Assembly: GCA_963843745.1 (NCBI GenBank)
Contig: CAWJLP010000007.1
Location: 1,426,001-1,490,000, forward strand
Source: Trebonia sp963843745
GTDB lineage: Bacteria; Actinomycetota; Actinomycetes; Streptosporangiales; Streptosporangiaceae
Length of the DNA: 64,000 nucleotides
Direction: 5' to 3'
Part shown: in pieces, positions 42,963-50,717 of the stretch
How positions within the stretch are numbered: the first letter of the stretch is position 1
Layout of the letters: each line of letters begins with the position of its first letter
Program-made: the position numbers and the translations under genes
The notes under the pieces: generated by a model
What the model was told of the DNA's origin: nothing
The model's input: only the letters and a program-made list of their open reading frames with translations
Databases searched by the model: none

Positions 42963-43581
42963 ACTGGCCTGCTGAACTGAGCTTGCGGAACCCGGCGATC
43001 GCGGCGGTCACCGGGTACGGCAGGTGCCGCGGGTACACCAGCAGCGCCCTGGCCAGGTCCCTGATCCGCGGCCGCAGCGGCGTCAGCGCCGACGCGGCGT
43101 ACCGCCAGGCGGCCGCCTCGTCGGCGCCGAACCGCGCGCCGATGCCCGCGCGGAACCGGCGCGCGTCCCCTCCGTCGCCGCGCCAGGACGCCAGCCACGC
43201 GCGCACCTCGGCGTCGGTCCCCGGCAGCGTCCAGTCCCGCAGCCGTTCGGCGACCTGGCCGGCGGCATCGATGACGAAGCCGAGCTCACCGCCGCCGCGG
43301 ATCGCGTGCACCCGGCCCGCGCTGGCGGCACCGGCCCGGATGCTCGCCGAGCTGAACCGCGCGCCCAGCTCCAGCGCGGCGACCGCGTGTCCCGCCTCGT
43401 GCCACGCGGTGCGCACGGCCGCCGCTCTCGCGGGCGCGTAGCTGGCCGCGAATCCGCCGTCGTACCGCTGCCTGATCCAGGCCTCGTGCACGACCGACTC
43501 GTCGTCGTACCTGACAAGCCGGGCCAGCTCAGCCTCGATCACGGCGAGCGTGCGCTGCTGGGCCGGGGTTACGGTCGTCAC
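42934..43581 (-). CDS. Stand-alone HEAGH-motif protein related to the FtsH (M41) peptidase domain
   Basis: The 215-residue protein contains TAWHEAGHAVAALELGARF, the zinc-binding HExxH motif in the HEAGH form used by FtsH/M41 peptidases. A following GRVHAIRGGGELGFVIDAAG stretch and AGQVAERL helix resemble the M41 region. There is no AAA ATPase domain and no clear membrane helix. The third zinc ligand cannot be fixed by eye. A small protease acting without its own unfoldase is inferred. The GTG start has a TATCGT box 6 nt upstream. Confidence 0.7.
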   Translation of the reverse strand: MTTVTPAQQRTLAVIEAELARLVRYDDESVVHEAWIRQRYDGGFAASYAPARAAAVRTAWHEAGHAVAALELGARFSSASIRAGAASAGRVHAIRGGGELGFVIDAAGQVAERLRDWTLPGTDAEVRAWLASWRGDGGDARRFRAGIGARFGADEAAAWRYAASALTPLRPRIRDLARALLVYPRHLPYPVTAAIAGFRKLSSAGQFSRPTDGAA

Positions 43582-43587
43582 AGCCCG

Positions 43588-43593
43588 ACGATA
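43588..43593 (-). promoter_or_regulatory. -10-like box TATCGT of the HEAGH protein gene
   Basis: On the minus strand TATCGT ends 6 nt before the GTG at 43581. Confidence 0.45.
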
Positions 43594-43619
43594 CGCCGCG
43601 GGTATTCGGGTACGTTTAG

Positions 43620-45059
43620 ATGTTCGTGACCCAGTTGCGGCCGACGGCGCCAGTCAAAGCCGGGGGAATGCGCACGCTCGAGCGGGCGCTGCTCGTGATC
43701 GGCGTCGCCGCGCTCGGGTTCAACCTGCGCGGCGCGATCACCAGCCTGCCGCCGGTGTTCCCCGAACTCCAGGACGGGCTGGGGCTGTCCACGGCGACGA
43801 TCTCGGTGCTGGCGGCGACCCCGGTCCTCTGCTTCGCCGTCTTCTCGGCCTTCGCCGCGTGGCTGAGCAGGCGGCTGGGCGAGGAACGCGTGCTGCTGGC
43901 AGCCATCGCGGCGCTGACCGCGGGCCTGCTGCTGCGCGGCGCCGCGCCCGGCGCGCTGCTGTTCCCGGGGACCGTGGTCGCGGCCGCCGCGATCGCCATC
44001 ATGAACGTGCTGCTCTCCAGCCTGATCAAACGGCGGTGGCCGGAACGCGCCGGCTTCCTGATCGGGCTCTACATCACCGCGCTGTCGGTCGGCGCGATCA
44101 CCGGGTCGGTCGTCGCCGTGCCGCTCTGGAACGGCACCGGCGGCTCGGCGGGGCTGACGCTCGGCTGGCTGGCCGCCCCCGCGGCGCTCGGGGCCCTGCT
44201 GTGGCTGCCGCAGGCAGGGCACGTCACCAGGCCCGGGTTCGCGGCCGGGGCGCCGCCGGCCGGTCCGGCGATCCCTGACGACATCGCTGCCATCCCTGGC
44301 GACATCCCCGTTCTCCTTGACGACACGCTCGCGGTCCCTGGCGACGTCCCCGCGGCGTCAGACGCCCGCGCGGCCAGGGATGGCCGCGCCGCCCCTGGCG
44401 GCGCCGCGTCCGCCGGCGACCGGGCGGCCGCCGATGCCGCGCCGGCCGCGCGCCCCGCGCCGGCGGGCGGCCGGGACCGGGTCGCGGTGCACCGGTACCC
44501 GCTCGCCTGGCACGTGACGCTGTTCATGGGCCTGCAGAGCCTGCTGTACTACGCGGCGCTGTCCTGGCTGCCGACGATCCTGCGCGACCGGGGCGCGAGC
44601 GCGGACACCGCGGGGAACCTGCTGGCGCTCATGGGCGTGGGCAACCTGGCCGTGTCGTTTCTCGTCCCGATGGTCGCGCAGCGGATGCGCGCCCAGCACA
44701 CGCTGGTGGTGCCGACGGTGGCCGCCATGGCGCTGGGCCTCGCCGGGGTGGTGTACCTGCCGCTGAGCTCCGCCGTGGCCTGGGTGCTGATCCTCGGCGC
44801 CGGCCAGAACGCGGCGCTCAGCCTCGCCATCTTCTTCACGATGGCGCGGGCGCCGCACCCGGCCGCCGCCGCTTCGCTGTCCGCGCTCGCGCAGTCGGTG
44901 GGCTACCTGCTGGCGAGCGCGGGGCCGCTGGAACTCGGGCTGCTGCACTCCGCGACGGGATCCTGGAACCTGCCGGTCGCGGTGCTCTTCGTGCTCAACG
45001 GCGTGCTGCTCTTCGCCGGGCTGCTCGCCGCCCGCGACCGGGAACTGCCGGCCCTATGA
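43620..45059 (+). CDS. MFS transporter, CynX/cyanate-permease-like
   Basis: The 479-residue protein has twelve predicted membrane helices and resembles the CynX group of the major facilitator superfamily: ALGFNLRGAITSLPPVFPEL at the start and VLLSSLIKRRWPERAGFLIG in the first half. The substrate is uncertain. The central cytoplasmic loop is expanded to about 95 residues by imperfect repeats (IPDDIAAIPGDIPVL, DDTLAVPGDVPAASD) and an Ala/Asp/Arg-rich stretch. The start may be the ATG at 43620 or the ATG at 43668. The HAD gene overlaps its stop (ATGA), so they form an operon. Confidence 0.88.
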   Translation: MFVTQLRPTAPVKAGGMRTLERALLVIGVAALGFNLRGAITSLPPVFPELQDGLGLSTATISVLAATPVLCFAVFSAFAAWLSRRLGEERVLLAAIAALTAGLLLRGAAPGALLFPGTVVAAAAIAIMNVLLSSLIKRRWPERAGFLIGLYITALSVGAITGSVVAVPLWNGTGGSAGLTLGWLAAPAALGALLWLPQAGHVTRPGFAAGAPPAGPAIPDDIAAIPGDIPVLLDDTLAVPGDVPAASDARAARDGRAAPGGAASAGDRAAADAAPAARPAPAGGRDRVAVHRYPLAWHVTLFMGLQSLLYYAALSWLPTILRDRGASADTAGNLLALMGVGNLAVSFLVPMVAQRMRAQHTLVVPTVAAMALGLAGVVYLPLSSAVAWVLILGAGQNAALSLAIFFTMARAPHPAAAASLSALAQSVGYLLASAGPLELGLLHSATGSWNLPVAVLFVLNGVLLFAGLLAARDRELPAL

Positions 45060-45685
45060 CAGCCGGCGGGCACGGTCACCAGGGGGCACCGGTCGGATTC
45101 GACCTGGACATGACCCTGATCGACTCGCGGCGCGTGATCCTGGCCTCCTTCGCCGCGGTCAGCGATGCGACCGGCGTGCCGATCGACCCGGCCGCCGTGG
45201 ACCGCAGGCTGGGCATCAAGCTCGAAGACGAGCTCGGCTTCTGGTTCCCCACCGAGCGGGTCCCCGATGCGGTGCGCGTCTACCGTGAGCACTACCTGCG
45301 GCTCGCCGCGCCGCTGACCAGCGCGCTGCCCGGCGCCCGTGAGGCGCTGGCCGCGGTCCGCGCGGCCGGCGCGCGCGCCGTCGTCATCACCGCCAAGCAC
45401 GAGATCCCGGCGCGGCTGAGCCTGAACCTCGCCGGGCTGGAGCCCGACGACCTGGTCGCCGACGCGCACGGGCCGGAGAAGGCGGCGGTGCTCATCAGTC
45501 TGGGCGCGGCGGTTTACGTCGGCGATACACCAGCGGACATGGCCGCCGCGGCTCAGGCCGGGGTGCGTGCGGTCGGCGTCACCACGGGATCATTCACGGA
45601 AGGTGATCTCCGCGCGGCCGGCGCCCAGACGGTCCTCGAGTCGCTCGCCGGGTTCCCGGCCCTCTACACCACTTTCACCTGGTGA
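45056..45685 (+). CDS. HAD-superfamily hydrolase (phosphoglycolate phosphatase-like)
   Basis: The 209-residue protein is a HAD-like phosphatase. Motif I with the nucleophile Asp is GFDLDMTLIDS, motif II lies in ARAVVITAKHE and motif IV with acidic residues in AVYVGDTPADMAAAAQAG. A helical cap follows motif I. The substrate is unknown. The ATG overlaps the MFS stop, so a functional link, such as release of phosphate from an imported or exported compound, is possible but unproven. Confidence 0.88.
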   Translation: MTAGGHGHQGAPVGFDLDMTLIDSRRVILASFAAVSDATGVPIDPAAVDRRLGIKLEDELGFWFPTERVPDAVRVYREHYLRLAAPLTSALPGAREALAAVRAAGARAVVITAKHEIPARLSLNLAGLEPDDLVADAHGPEKAAVLISLGAAVYVGDTPADMAAAAQAGVRAVGVTTGSFTEGDLRAAGAQTVLESLAGFPALYTTFTW

Positions 45686-45738
45686 AACACCGGTTATTTG
45701 GTAACAGCGAATTATCGGCGAGCCTGCGACGCAAAATC

Positions 45739-45799
45739 CTAAGAACCGGTAAGGTTTGCGCGTGCGTGAACCACTAAGAACTGGTAAGGGTTGCCTGTG
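45739..45799 (+). repeat. Direct repeat duplicating the SD/start region of the GT87 gene
   Basis: CTAAGAACCGGTAAGGTTTG at 45739-45758 is repeated as CTAAGAACTGGTAAGGGTTG at 45774-45793, 35 bp apart. In each copy a GTG follows close behind. The second copy carries the SD-like TAAGGG and the gene's start; the first carries the start of a 12-codon leader frame. Confidence 0.75.
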
Positions 45800-45800
45800 A
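45762..45800 (+). CDS. Putative 12-codon leader peptide upstream of the GT87 gene
   Basis: GTG at 45762 opens a frame that reads MREPLRTGKGCL and ends with TGA at 45798-45800, overlapping the main GTG at 45797 (GTGA). TAAGG lies 8 nt before it. The overlap would couple translation of the transferase to that of the leader. It is short and could be fortuitous. Confidence 0.3.
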   Translation: MREPLRTGKGCL

Positions 45801-47323
45801 GTTCGGTGCTGGAGCGTCGCGGCGCCGCCGCCCCCGCCGGGAGTGTAACCAAAACAGGCCTCCTAGTCGCCGGGATCGTGGCGTTCGCCGCCGTGCTCGG
45901 TTTCTGGGCGTGGTACGCGCACCGGCATCCGCTCGGTTACACACTGTATCCGGTCGACCTGGGCGTCTACCGGGACGGCGGCCTCATCGTCCGGCAGATC
46001 AGCCCTCCCTACGACGGCACGCTGGCCAACCCGCTCTACGGCTGGCCGCTCAACGACCAGTCGCTGAAGTTCACCTACACGCCGTTCGCCGCGCTCTTCT
46101 TCGCGGCCGTGTCCTTCGTGCCGTGGTCGATCCTGCCGCGGCTCTCGCAGCTGGTGAACATTGTCGCGCTGCTCGCGGCGACGTGGTGCACGATGAGTGC
46201 GCTGGGCTACCGGGACCGCAAGGTCCTGGCCGGCGGCGCCCTGCTCGGCGCCGCCGCCGGACTGCTCACCGAGCCGGTGTTCCGGACCATGTACCTCGGG
46301 CAGATCAACCTGGTCTTGATGGCGCTGATCATCTGGGACCTGCGGCAGAAGGACAGCCGCTGGTGGATGGGGATCGCGACCGGGTTCGCCGCCGGGATCA
46401 AGCTCGTTCCGCTGATCTTCATCCCGTACCTGCTGCTGACCAGGAAGTTCCGGCAGGCCGCGGTGACCACCGGTGCTTTCCTCGGTACCGTGCTGCTCGG
46501 CTTCGTGATCCTGCCCGGCGACTCCCGGGACTGGTGGTTCAACGGCCTGTTCATCCAGGACGGGCGGACCGGGTTCGTGGGATGGGGCGGCAACCAGTCG
46601 CTGCGGGCCATCGCGACCAGGCTCGCGGGCAGCATCGACGCCGGGACCGTGCCGTGGGTGATCGTCGCGGTGATCGTGACCGTGGGCGGCCTGCTGTGCG
46701 CGGCCAGGCTGTATCGCGCCGGGCACCCGATGCTCGGGATCCTGACCACGGCGCTCATCGGGCTGCTCGATTCGCCGATCAGCTGGGACCACCACTGGGT
46801 GTGGGCGGTGCCGGGCATGATGGCGGCCGTGCACTACGCCGTGCGCGCCTGGCGCGCGCGCAGGCCGGGCCGCGCCGCGGGCTGCGCCGCCCTGGCGGGC
46901 GGCATGTTCCTGGTGTTCGCCCCCTGGCCAGGCAAGCTGTGGAGCGTCCTCACCACCGGCCCTGGCAACTTCACGCACGGGCTCATCTGGGCCGCGCCGA
47001 ACACCCCCGTCACCAAGTACATCGCGCTGGGCGACCAGCCCTGGTTCCTCGAATACCACTGGCGCACCCTCCAGCTCCTGGCGGGGAACGCCTACGTGCT
47101 GTCCGGCCTGGCGCTCCTGGTCATCCTCGGCTTCACCGCGGTGACCAGCGCTCCGCTCGCCTCCGCCCCCGCCGGTTGCGTGGTCGCGGCGCAGGCCGCA
47201 GGCGACGCCGGCGCTGGCCAGCCGGCGGCCGCCAGCGACGCCGGCTCGGCCGCGCGGGGCACCTCCGGCGAGGACGAGGCCGGCTCCGCGGAACCCGCCG
47301 CCAGCGACCCCGCCCGCGGCTGA
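45797..47323 (+). CDS. GT87-family (DUF2029) membrane glycosyltransferase
   Basis: The 508-residue protein has about ten membrane helices. It carries the DUF2029/GT87 hallmarks VDLGVYRDGGLIVRQISPPY with an acidic loop after the first helix, FTYTPFAALFFAAVSFVPW, GQINLVLMALIIWDL and ISWDHHWVWAVPGMMA. Members are polyprenol-phosphate-mannose-dependent mannosyltransferases of the envelope (PimE-like), so a role in cell-envelope glycan synthesis is inferred. A C-terminal tail of about 50 Ala/Gly/Asp-rich residues is disordered. GTG at 45797 is favoured by the SD-like TAAGGG over the TTG at 45791. Confidence 0.88.
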   Translation: MSSVLERRGAAAPAGSVTKTGLLVAGIVAFAAVLGFWAWYAHRHPLGYTLYPVDLGVYRDGGLIVRQISPPYDGTLANPLYGWPLNDQSLKFTYTPFAALFFAAVSFVPWSILPRLSQLVNIVALLAATWCTMSALGYRDRKVLAGGALLGAAAGLLTEPVFRTMYLGQINLVLMALIIWDLRQKDSRWWMGIATGFAAGIKLVPLIFIPYLLLTRKFRQAAVTTGAFLGTVLLGFVILPGDSRDWWFNGLFIQDGRTGFVGWGGNQSLRAIATRLAGSIDAGTVPWVIVAVIVTVGGLLCAARLYRAGHPMLGILTTALIGLLDSPISWDHHWVWAVPGMMAAVHYAVRAWRARRPGRAAGCAALAGGMFLVFAPWPGKLWSVLTTGPGNFTHGLIWAAPNTPVTKYIALGDQPWFLEYHWRTLQLLAGNAYVLSGLALLVILGFTAVTSAPLASAPAGCVVAAQAAGDAGAGQPAAASDAGSAARGTSGEDEAGSAEPAASDPARG

Positions 47324-47346
47324 CACGCGGCAGGCACAATTGCCCC

Positions 47347-47484
47347 ATGGAGATCGTTGACGCCGGGCGGTTCCTCCCGGCGGCGGATGGCACCGCCCGG
47401 TACGAGGAGCAGTTGCGGGTACCGGCGCTGAGCGTGGGAACCTATTCGATCCCGGCGGCTCCCGCCTACACGGGACGTCCCTGA
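47347..47484 (+). pseudogene. N-terminal remnant of a cupin protein
   Basis: A 45-codon frame reads MEIVDAGRFLP and ends with RVPALSVGTYSIPAAP and TGA. The LSVGTYSIPA stretch is the first beta-strand region of a widespread actinobacterial cupin family, in which a His-rich cupin motif (PHTEDEVY-type) should follow. That part is missing, so the gene is truncated. It sits 20 nt after the GT87 gene. Confidence 0.55.
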
Positions 47485-47542
47485 CCTGGCGAATCCGCCC
47501 GCGTCCGGCGGCCCTGGCTGGCCCGCCGCGCTCGGGAAGCTG

Positions 47543-48244
47543 TCAGGCCGCGATCGCGTAGGGACGCGGGGCGCGGCGCAGCCACTGCCAGAACGACCGG
47601 CGCGGCGGCCGCGCGGTGATGTGCCCGCTGCCGCACGTGCCCGCGACGTCGATCCGCAGCAGCTCCGGGACGTCCGTGCCCCACGGCGCGCGCACCTTGA
47701 CGTGCCCGCTGCGGACGGTCACGTCGTCGGCGTCCACCACGATGCCCGGCTTGGTGATCAGCGTGATGTACCCGCTGCGGACGTCGGCGTCGATATGCAG
47801 CGAACGCTGCATGATCACGGCCTCCGTGAAGTCCAGCGTGATGTGGCCGCTGGATACCTGCAGGTCCATCCGGCTCGGGACGACCCAGCGCCCGCGGCGC
47901 TCCGCCTGACCGCTCGAGCAGTGCAGCCGGATCAGGTCCTTCGGGGCGGAGGGGGCCACCACGGGCGACAGGGACGCCGGCGTCACGGCCGTCGCGGCGT
48001 CGGGCAGGTCGGCGACGAGCGTAGCCAGCTCGGCGTACGTCCGTGCGGTCAGCGCCAGTTCCAGCCGTTCGTCCAGCTCCTCGGGGGACAGCCGTCCGTC
48101 GCCAGCAGCCACCCGGAGCTGCTCGACCACCAGGTCACGATCGGCGTGCGACGCACGCAGCACACCCGGGACGCTGGGGGCGTTCTGCGCGCGACGGTCA
48201 GCCGCCGGGACGATGCCGCCGTCGCTCGGTTGGGGATCCGCCAT
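47543..48244 (-). CDS. DUF1707 domain protein with C-terminal adhesin-like beta repeats
   Basis: The 233-residue protein has a DUF1707 (SHOCT-like) segment near residues 30-80: LRASHADRDLVVEQLRVAAG and GRLSPEELDERLELALTART. The remainder is a series of short beta-strand repeats (SSGHITLDF, RSGYITLITK, RSGHVKVRAP, GSGHITARPP), a pattern like DUF4097/DUF2154 surface proteins. No membrane helix is present. The ATG at 48244 follows a TACAGT box by 6 nt and is preferred to an upstream start at 48292. Function is unknown. Confidence 0.82.
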   Translation of the reverse strand: MADPQPSDGGIVPAADRRAQNAPSVPGVLRASHADRDLVVEQLRVAAGDGRLSPEELDERLELALTARTYAELATLVADLPDAATAVTPASLSPVVAPSAPKDLIRLHCSSGQAERRGRWVVPSRMDLQVSSGHITLDFTEAVIMQRSLHIDADVRSGYITLITKPGIVVDADDVTVRSGHVKVRAPWGTDVPELLRIDVAGTCGSGHITARPPRRSFWQWLRRAPRPYAIAA

Positions 48245-48250
48245 GGGAAA

Positions 48251-48256
48251 ACTGTA
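48251..48256 (-). promoter_or_regulatory. -10-like box TACAGT of the DUF1707 gene
   Basis: On the minus strand TACAGT ends 6 nt before the ATG at 48244. Confidence 0.5.
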
Positions 48257-48341
48257 GGACACCGGATTGCCGCCCGCTACGGGCGCCAGCATGGACGGGC
48301 AGCATAGACGCCCAGCATGGACGCCCGGCCTCGAGGCCGGG

Positions 48342-48680
48342 CTACCCCGCGGCCCGCGCCAGCCGCGGCCGTCCGGCGCGCTTGACCGGCCGCGCGGCGG
48401 CGAGCATCTCGCCCACCGGCTTCTCGGTCACCATTGCCCCGAACGCGTCGGCGTCCATCGTGACGCGCCGCGGCAGGTCCTCGCCCGGCAGGTACAGGTC
48501 GAGCACCGCCACCCGCAGCGTGTCCTTCTCCAGGCCCAGTGCCTCGTCCGCGAGTGCCTCAATCTCCACGGGCCCGTCGCCGAGGTCAGGGTGCTCGTGG
48601 ATCACGATGCGCGCCAGCGCGTCCTCTCGCATGATGAGCTGGCCGCTCAGATCGCTGAACCGGACAGTCTTCTGACCCAT
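48342..48680 (-). CDS. Conserved actinobacterial hypothetical protein, probably C-terminally shortened
   Basis: The 112-residue protein starts MGQKTVRFSDLSGQLI and continues with IVIHEHPDLGDGPVEIEALA and VLDLYLPGEDLPRRVTMD. I have seen this N-terminal pattern in longer actinobacterial proteins of unknown function that go on for about 60 more residues after RPVKR; here the frame ends after GRPRLARAAG. The fold looks like a small beta-rich domain. The ATG has AGAGGGG upstream. Whether the short form is functional is unknown. Confidence 0.65.
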   Translation of the reverse strand: MGQKTVRFSDLSGQLIMREDALARIVIHEHPDLGDGPVEIEALADEALGLEKDTLRVAVLDLYLPGEDLPRRVTMDADAFGAMVTEKPVGEMLAAARPVKRAGRPRLARAAG

Positions 48681-48822
48681 GATTCGACCCCTCTTTCTAG
48701 ACCACTCGCGTTGGGGTCAACATTGCCGGAAACCTGTTCGTTTGTCAAACGCCTGTTCCCATGGCGGACCACTATACGAAACTACTCTCGACAGCGCCGC
48801 CAGCCACGCTGGCAGCCGGCAA

Positions 48823-49101
48823 CTACCACTGTTGCTTCCGCTCGGTGAAGCTGAACCAGTTTCCCGAATCGTCGCGCAGGATCGCCTCGATCCCGTAGGG
48901 CCGCTCGGCGGGCGGCGAGGTGAACTCGACGCGGGTGTCCCCGTACGCCGCGCGGAAGGCGCGGATGAAGTGCTCCCGCGAGTACCCCGCGCCGCTGGCC
49001 AGCGCCGCGATCGCGATCTCCTCGCGGTAGTCCCTGTCGATCCTGTCCCGCGCCCTCCGCAGCATCCGCAGCGAGCTGACGTCGGCCTTCCGGTAGGTCA
49101 C
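48823..49101 (-). CDS. AraC-type HTH fragment fused to a VOC-domain C-terminus (deletion fusion)
   Basis: The first 55 residues (ARDRIDRDYREEIAIAALAS and GAGYSREHFIRAFRAAYGD) are the first helix-turn-helix of an AraC-family regulator. Without a linker the frame continues with RVEFTSPPAERPYGIEAILR and DDSGNWFSFTE, the C-terminal strand of a VOC (glyoxalase-like) protein. AraC-type and VOC genes are often neighbours in actinomycetes, so a deletion between them in the same frame explains the product. It is unlikely to be a working regulator. The start has a TAGGCT box 7 nt upstream. Confidence 0.6.
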   Translation of the reverse strand: MTYRKADVSSLRMLRRARDRIDRDYREEIAIAALASGAGYSREHFIRAFRAAYGDTRVEFTSPPAERPYGIEAILRDDSGNWFSFTERKQQW

Positions 49102-49108
49102 AAGCCGG

Positions 49109-49114
49109 AGCCTA
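49109..49114 (-). promoter_or_regulatory. -10-like box TAGGCT of the AraC-VOC fusion gene
   Basis: On the minus strand TAGGCT ends 7 nt before the GTG at 49101, between this gene and the end of the ABC permease gene. Confidence 0.45.
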
Positions 49115-49123
49115 ACCCGAACG

Positions 49124-49882
49124 TCAGGCGTCGCGGCGGACCAGGAGCCAGCCGCCGGCGGCGAGCAGCGCCGCCGGGTAAAGCGCCACGATGCCGAGCT
49201 CCAGCCACGGCGACCAGGTGAACCCAGCGACGGGCTTGACCGCCGCGAGCGAGTTGCCCGCGATCAGTTCCGGTATGAACTTCCCGGTCGCGCGGGATGC
49301 CGCGCCGGTGATGAGCGGGAGCACGAACAGGCCGCCGACGAGCACGCCGACCGCGGCCGCGCCATGCCGGAGGATCGCGCCGACGCCGAGCCCGGCCAGC
49401 CCCGTCAGGGCCAGGTAGGCGCCGGTCATCAGGACCGCGCGCAGCACCGCGGGATCGCCGAGGGACGGGTGCGGGACCGGCGATCGCAGCGCGGCGATCC
49501 CGCCGAGGAACGACGCGACGACGGTGATCTCCCCGGCGACCAGGCAGACCACGGCGAAAACAACAGCCTTGGCGGCCAGGACCAGCCCCCGCCGCGGCAC
49601 CGCGGCGAACGTGACCCGGACCAGGCCGGAGGAGTACTCGCTGGTCATGGCCAGCACGCCGAGCACGCCGGTGATCACCTGGCCGACGAGGACGCCGGCC
49701 AGCACGTTGCTGGTCGGGTCGCCGGTCACGCTGCGCGTGTTGTAGCCGGCGACCACGCCAAGGGCGACGGTCGCGACCATCCCGCCCGCCAGCACCCACC
49801 GCGTCGAGCGCAGCGACCGCAGCTTGATCCATTCCATCCGGGCGGCCTCCCGGAATCCGTAGCGCGGGTCCACCGAAATCAC
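49124..49882 (-). CDS. ABC-2 type transporter permease
   Basis: The 252-residue protein has six predicted helices in the ABC-2 exporter layout: MEWIKLRSLRSTRWVLAGG at the start, ITGVLGVLAMTSEYSSGLVR (the typical conserved EY..G motif) and a final AALLAAGGWLLVRRDA. It forms the membrane part of an exporter with the ATPase encoded just upstream, whose stop it overlaps by 4 bases. Substrate unknown; neighbouring kinase-regulator genes suggest export linked to envelope or antibiotic stress. Confidence 0.9.
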   Translation of the reverse strand: MISVDPRYGFREAARMEWIKLRSLRSTRWVLAGGMVATVALGVVAGYNTRSVTGDPTSNVLAGVLVGQVITGVLGVLAMTSEYSSGLVRVTFAAVPRRGLVLAAKAVVFAVVCLVAGEITVVASFLGGIAALRSPVPHPSLGDPAVLRAVLMTGAYLALTGLAGLGVGAILRHGAAAVGVLVGGLFVLPLITGAASRATGKFIPELIAGNSLAAVKPVAGFTWSPWLELGIVALYPAALLAAGGWLLVRRDA

Positions 49883-50583
49883 CGGATCCCTTCCGTGAGC
49901 CCGAAGAACCCTTCTTCGAGCGACCCGCCGCCCCGCGCCGTCAGCGCGCCGACCGTCGTGTCCGCGAGCAGCCGGCCGCCGCCGATCACCAGCAGCCGGT
50001 CGGCGGTCAGCGCCATCTCGCTGATCAGGTGGCTGGAGACGAACACGGTCCGGCCCTGCGCGGCCAGCGACCTGATCAGGTCCCTGATCCAGCGCACTCC
50101 CGCCGGGTCCAGCCCGTTGACCGGCTCGTCGAGCAGCAGCACGCCCGGGTCGCCGAGCAGCGCCGCCGCGATGCCGAGCCGCTGCGCCATCCCCAGCGAG
50201 AACCCGCCGGCCCGGCGGCCGGCGGCGTCCGCGAGGCCCACCTGCGCGAGCACCTCCTCGACGCGCCGGCGCGGCAGCGCCGACGCCGCCGCGAGAGCGA
50301 GCAGGTGCGCGCGGGCCGTCCGGCCCGGGTGGAAGGCACGCGCCTCGAGCACCGCGCCGACCGACCGCAGCGGCCAGCGCAGCGCCGTGTACGGCGCCCC
50401 CTCGATCAGCGCCGAGCCCCGCGCCGGCGCGTCGAGCCCGAGCAGCAGGCGCATGGTGGTGGATTTCCCCGAGCCGTTGGACCCGAGGAACCCGGTCACG
50501 CAGCCCGGGTGGATGTCGAAGGACAGGTCGTCCACGGCCAGCGTGCCGCCGTAGCTCTTGGTGAGTCCGCGTACTGAGATCAT
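49879..50583 (-). CDS. ABC transporter ATP-binding protein
   Basis: The 234-residue ATPase has Walker A GFLGSNGSGKSTTMRLLLGL, the signature FSLGMAQRLGIAAALLGDP, Walker B VLLLDEPVNGLDPAG and the switch His in VFVSSHLISEM, all typical of the DrrA/CcmA-like exporters that power ABC-2 permeases. The signature SLGM replaces the usual SGGM. The ATG at 50583 starts MISVRGLTKSYGG and lies 7 nt after a TAGCGT box. The gene is divergent from the histidine kinase gene. Confidence 0.93.
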   Translation of the reverse strand: MISVRGLTKSYGGTLAVDDLSFDIHPGCVTGFLGSNGSGKSTTMRLLLGLDAPARGSALIEGAPYTALRWPLRSVGAVLEARAFHPGRTARAHLLALAAASALPRRRVEEVLAQVGLADAAGRRAGGFSLGMAQRLGIAAALLGDPGVLLLDEPVNGLDPAGVRWIRDLIRSLAAQGRTVFVSSHLISEMALTADRLLVIGGGRLLADTTVGALTARGGGSLEEGFFGLTEGIR

Positions 50584-50590
50584 GGTCGCG

Positions 50591-50596
50591 ACGCTA
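50591..50596 (-). promoter_or_regulatory. -10-like box TAGCGT of the ABC operon
   Basis: On the minus strand TAGCGT ends 7 nt before the ATG at 50583. Confidence 0.5.
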
Positions 50597-50704
50597 CGAA
50601 CGCCGGCACCGGACAGGCATCGCCATCCGGAGCCAACTGCGGCGGCCCGCGTCGTACCCCGGTATGACACCGCGGGCGGGACGACGCCGCCCGCGGCGCG
50701 CGCC

Positions 50705-50710
50705 TACGCT
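50705..50710 (+). promoter_or_regulatory. -10-like box TACGCT of the histidine kinase gene
   Basis: TACGCT ends 7 nt before GTG 50718 and supports that start over the ATG at 50664, which has no SD either. Confidence 0.45.
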
Positions 50711-50717
50711 GAACAAC

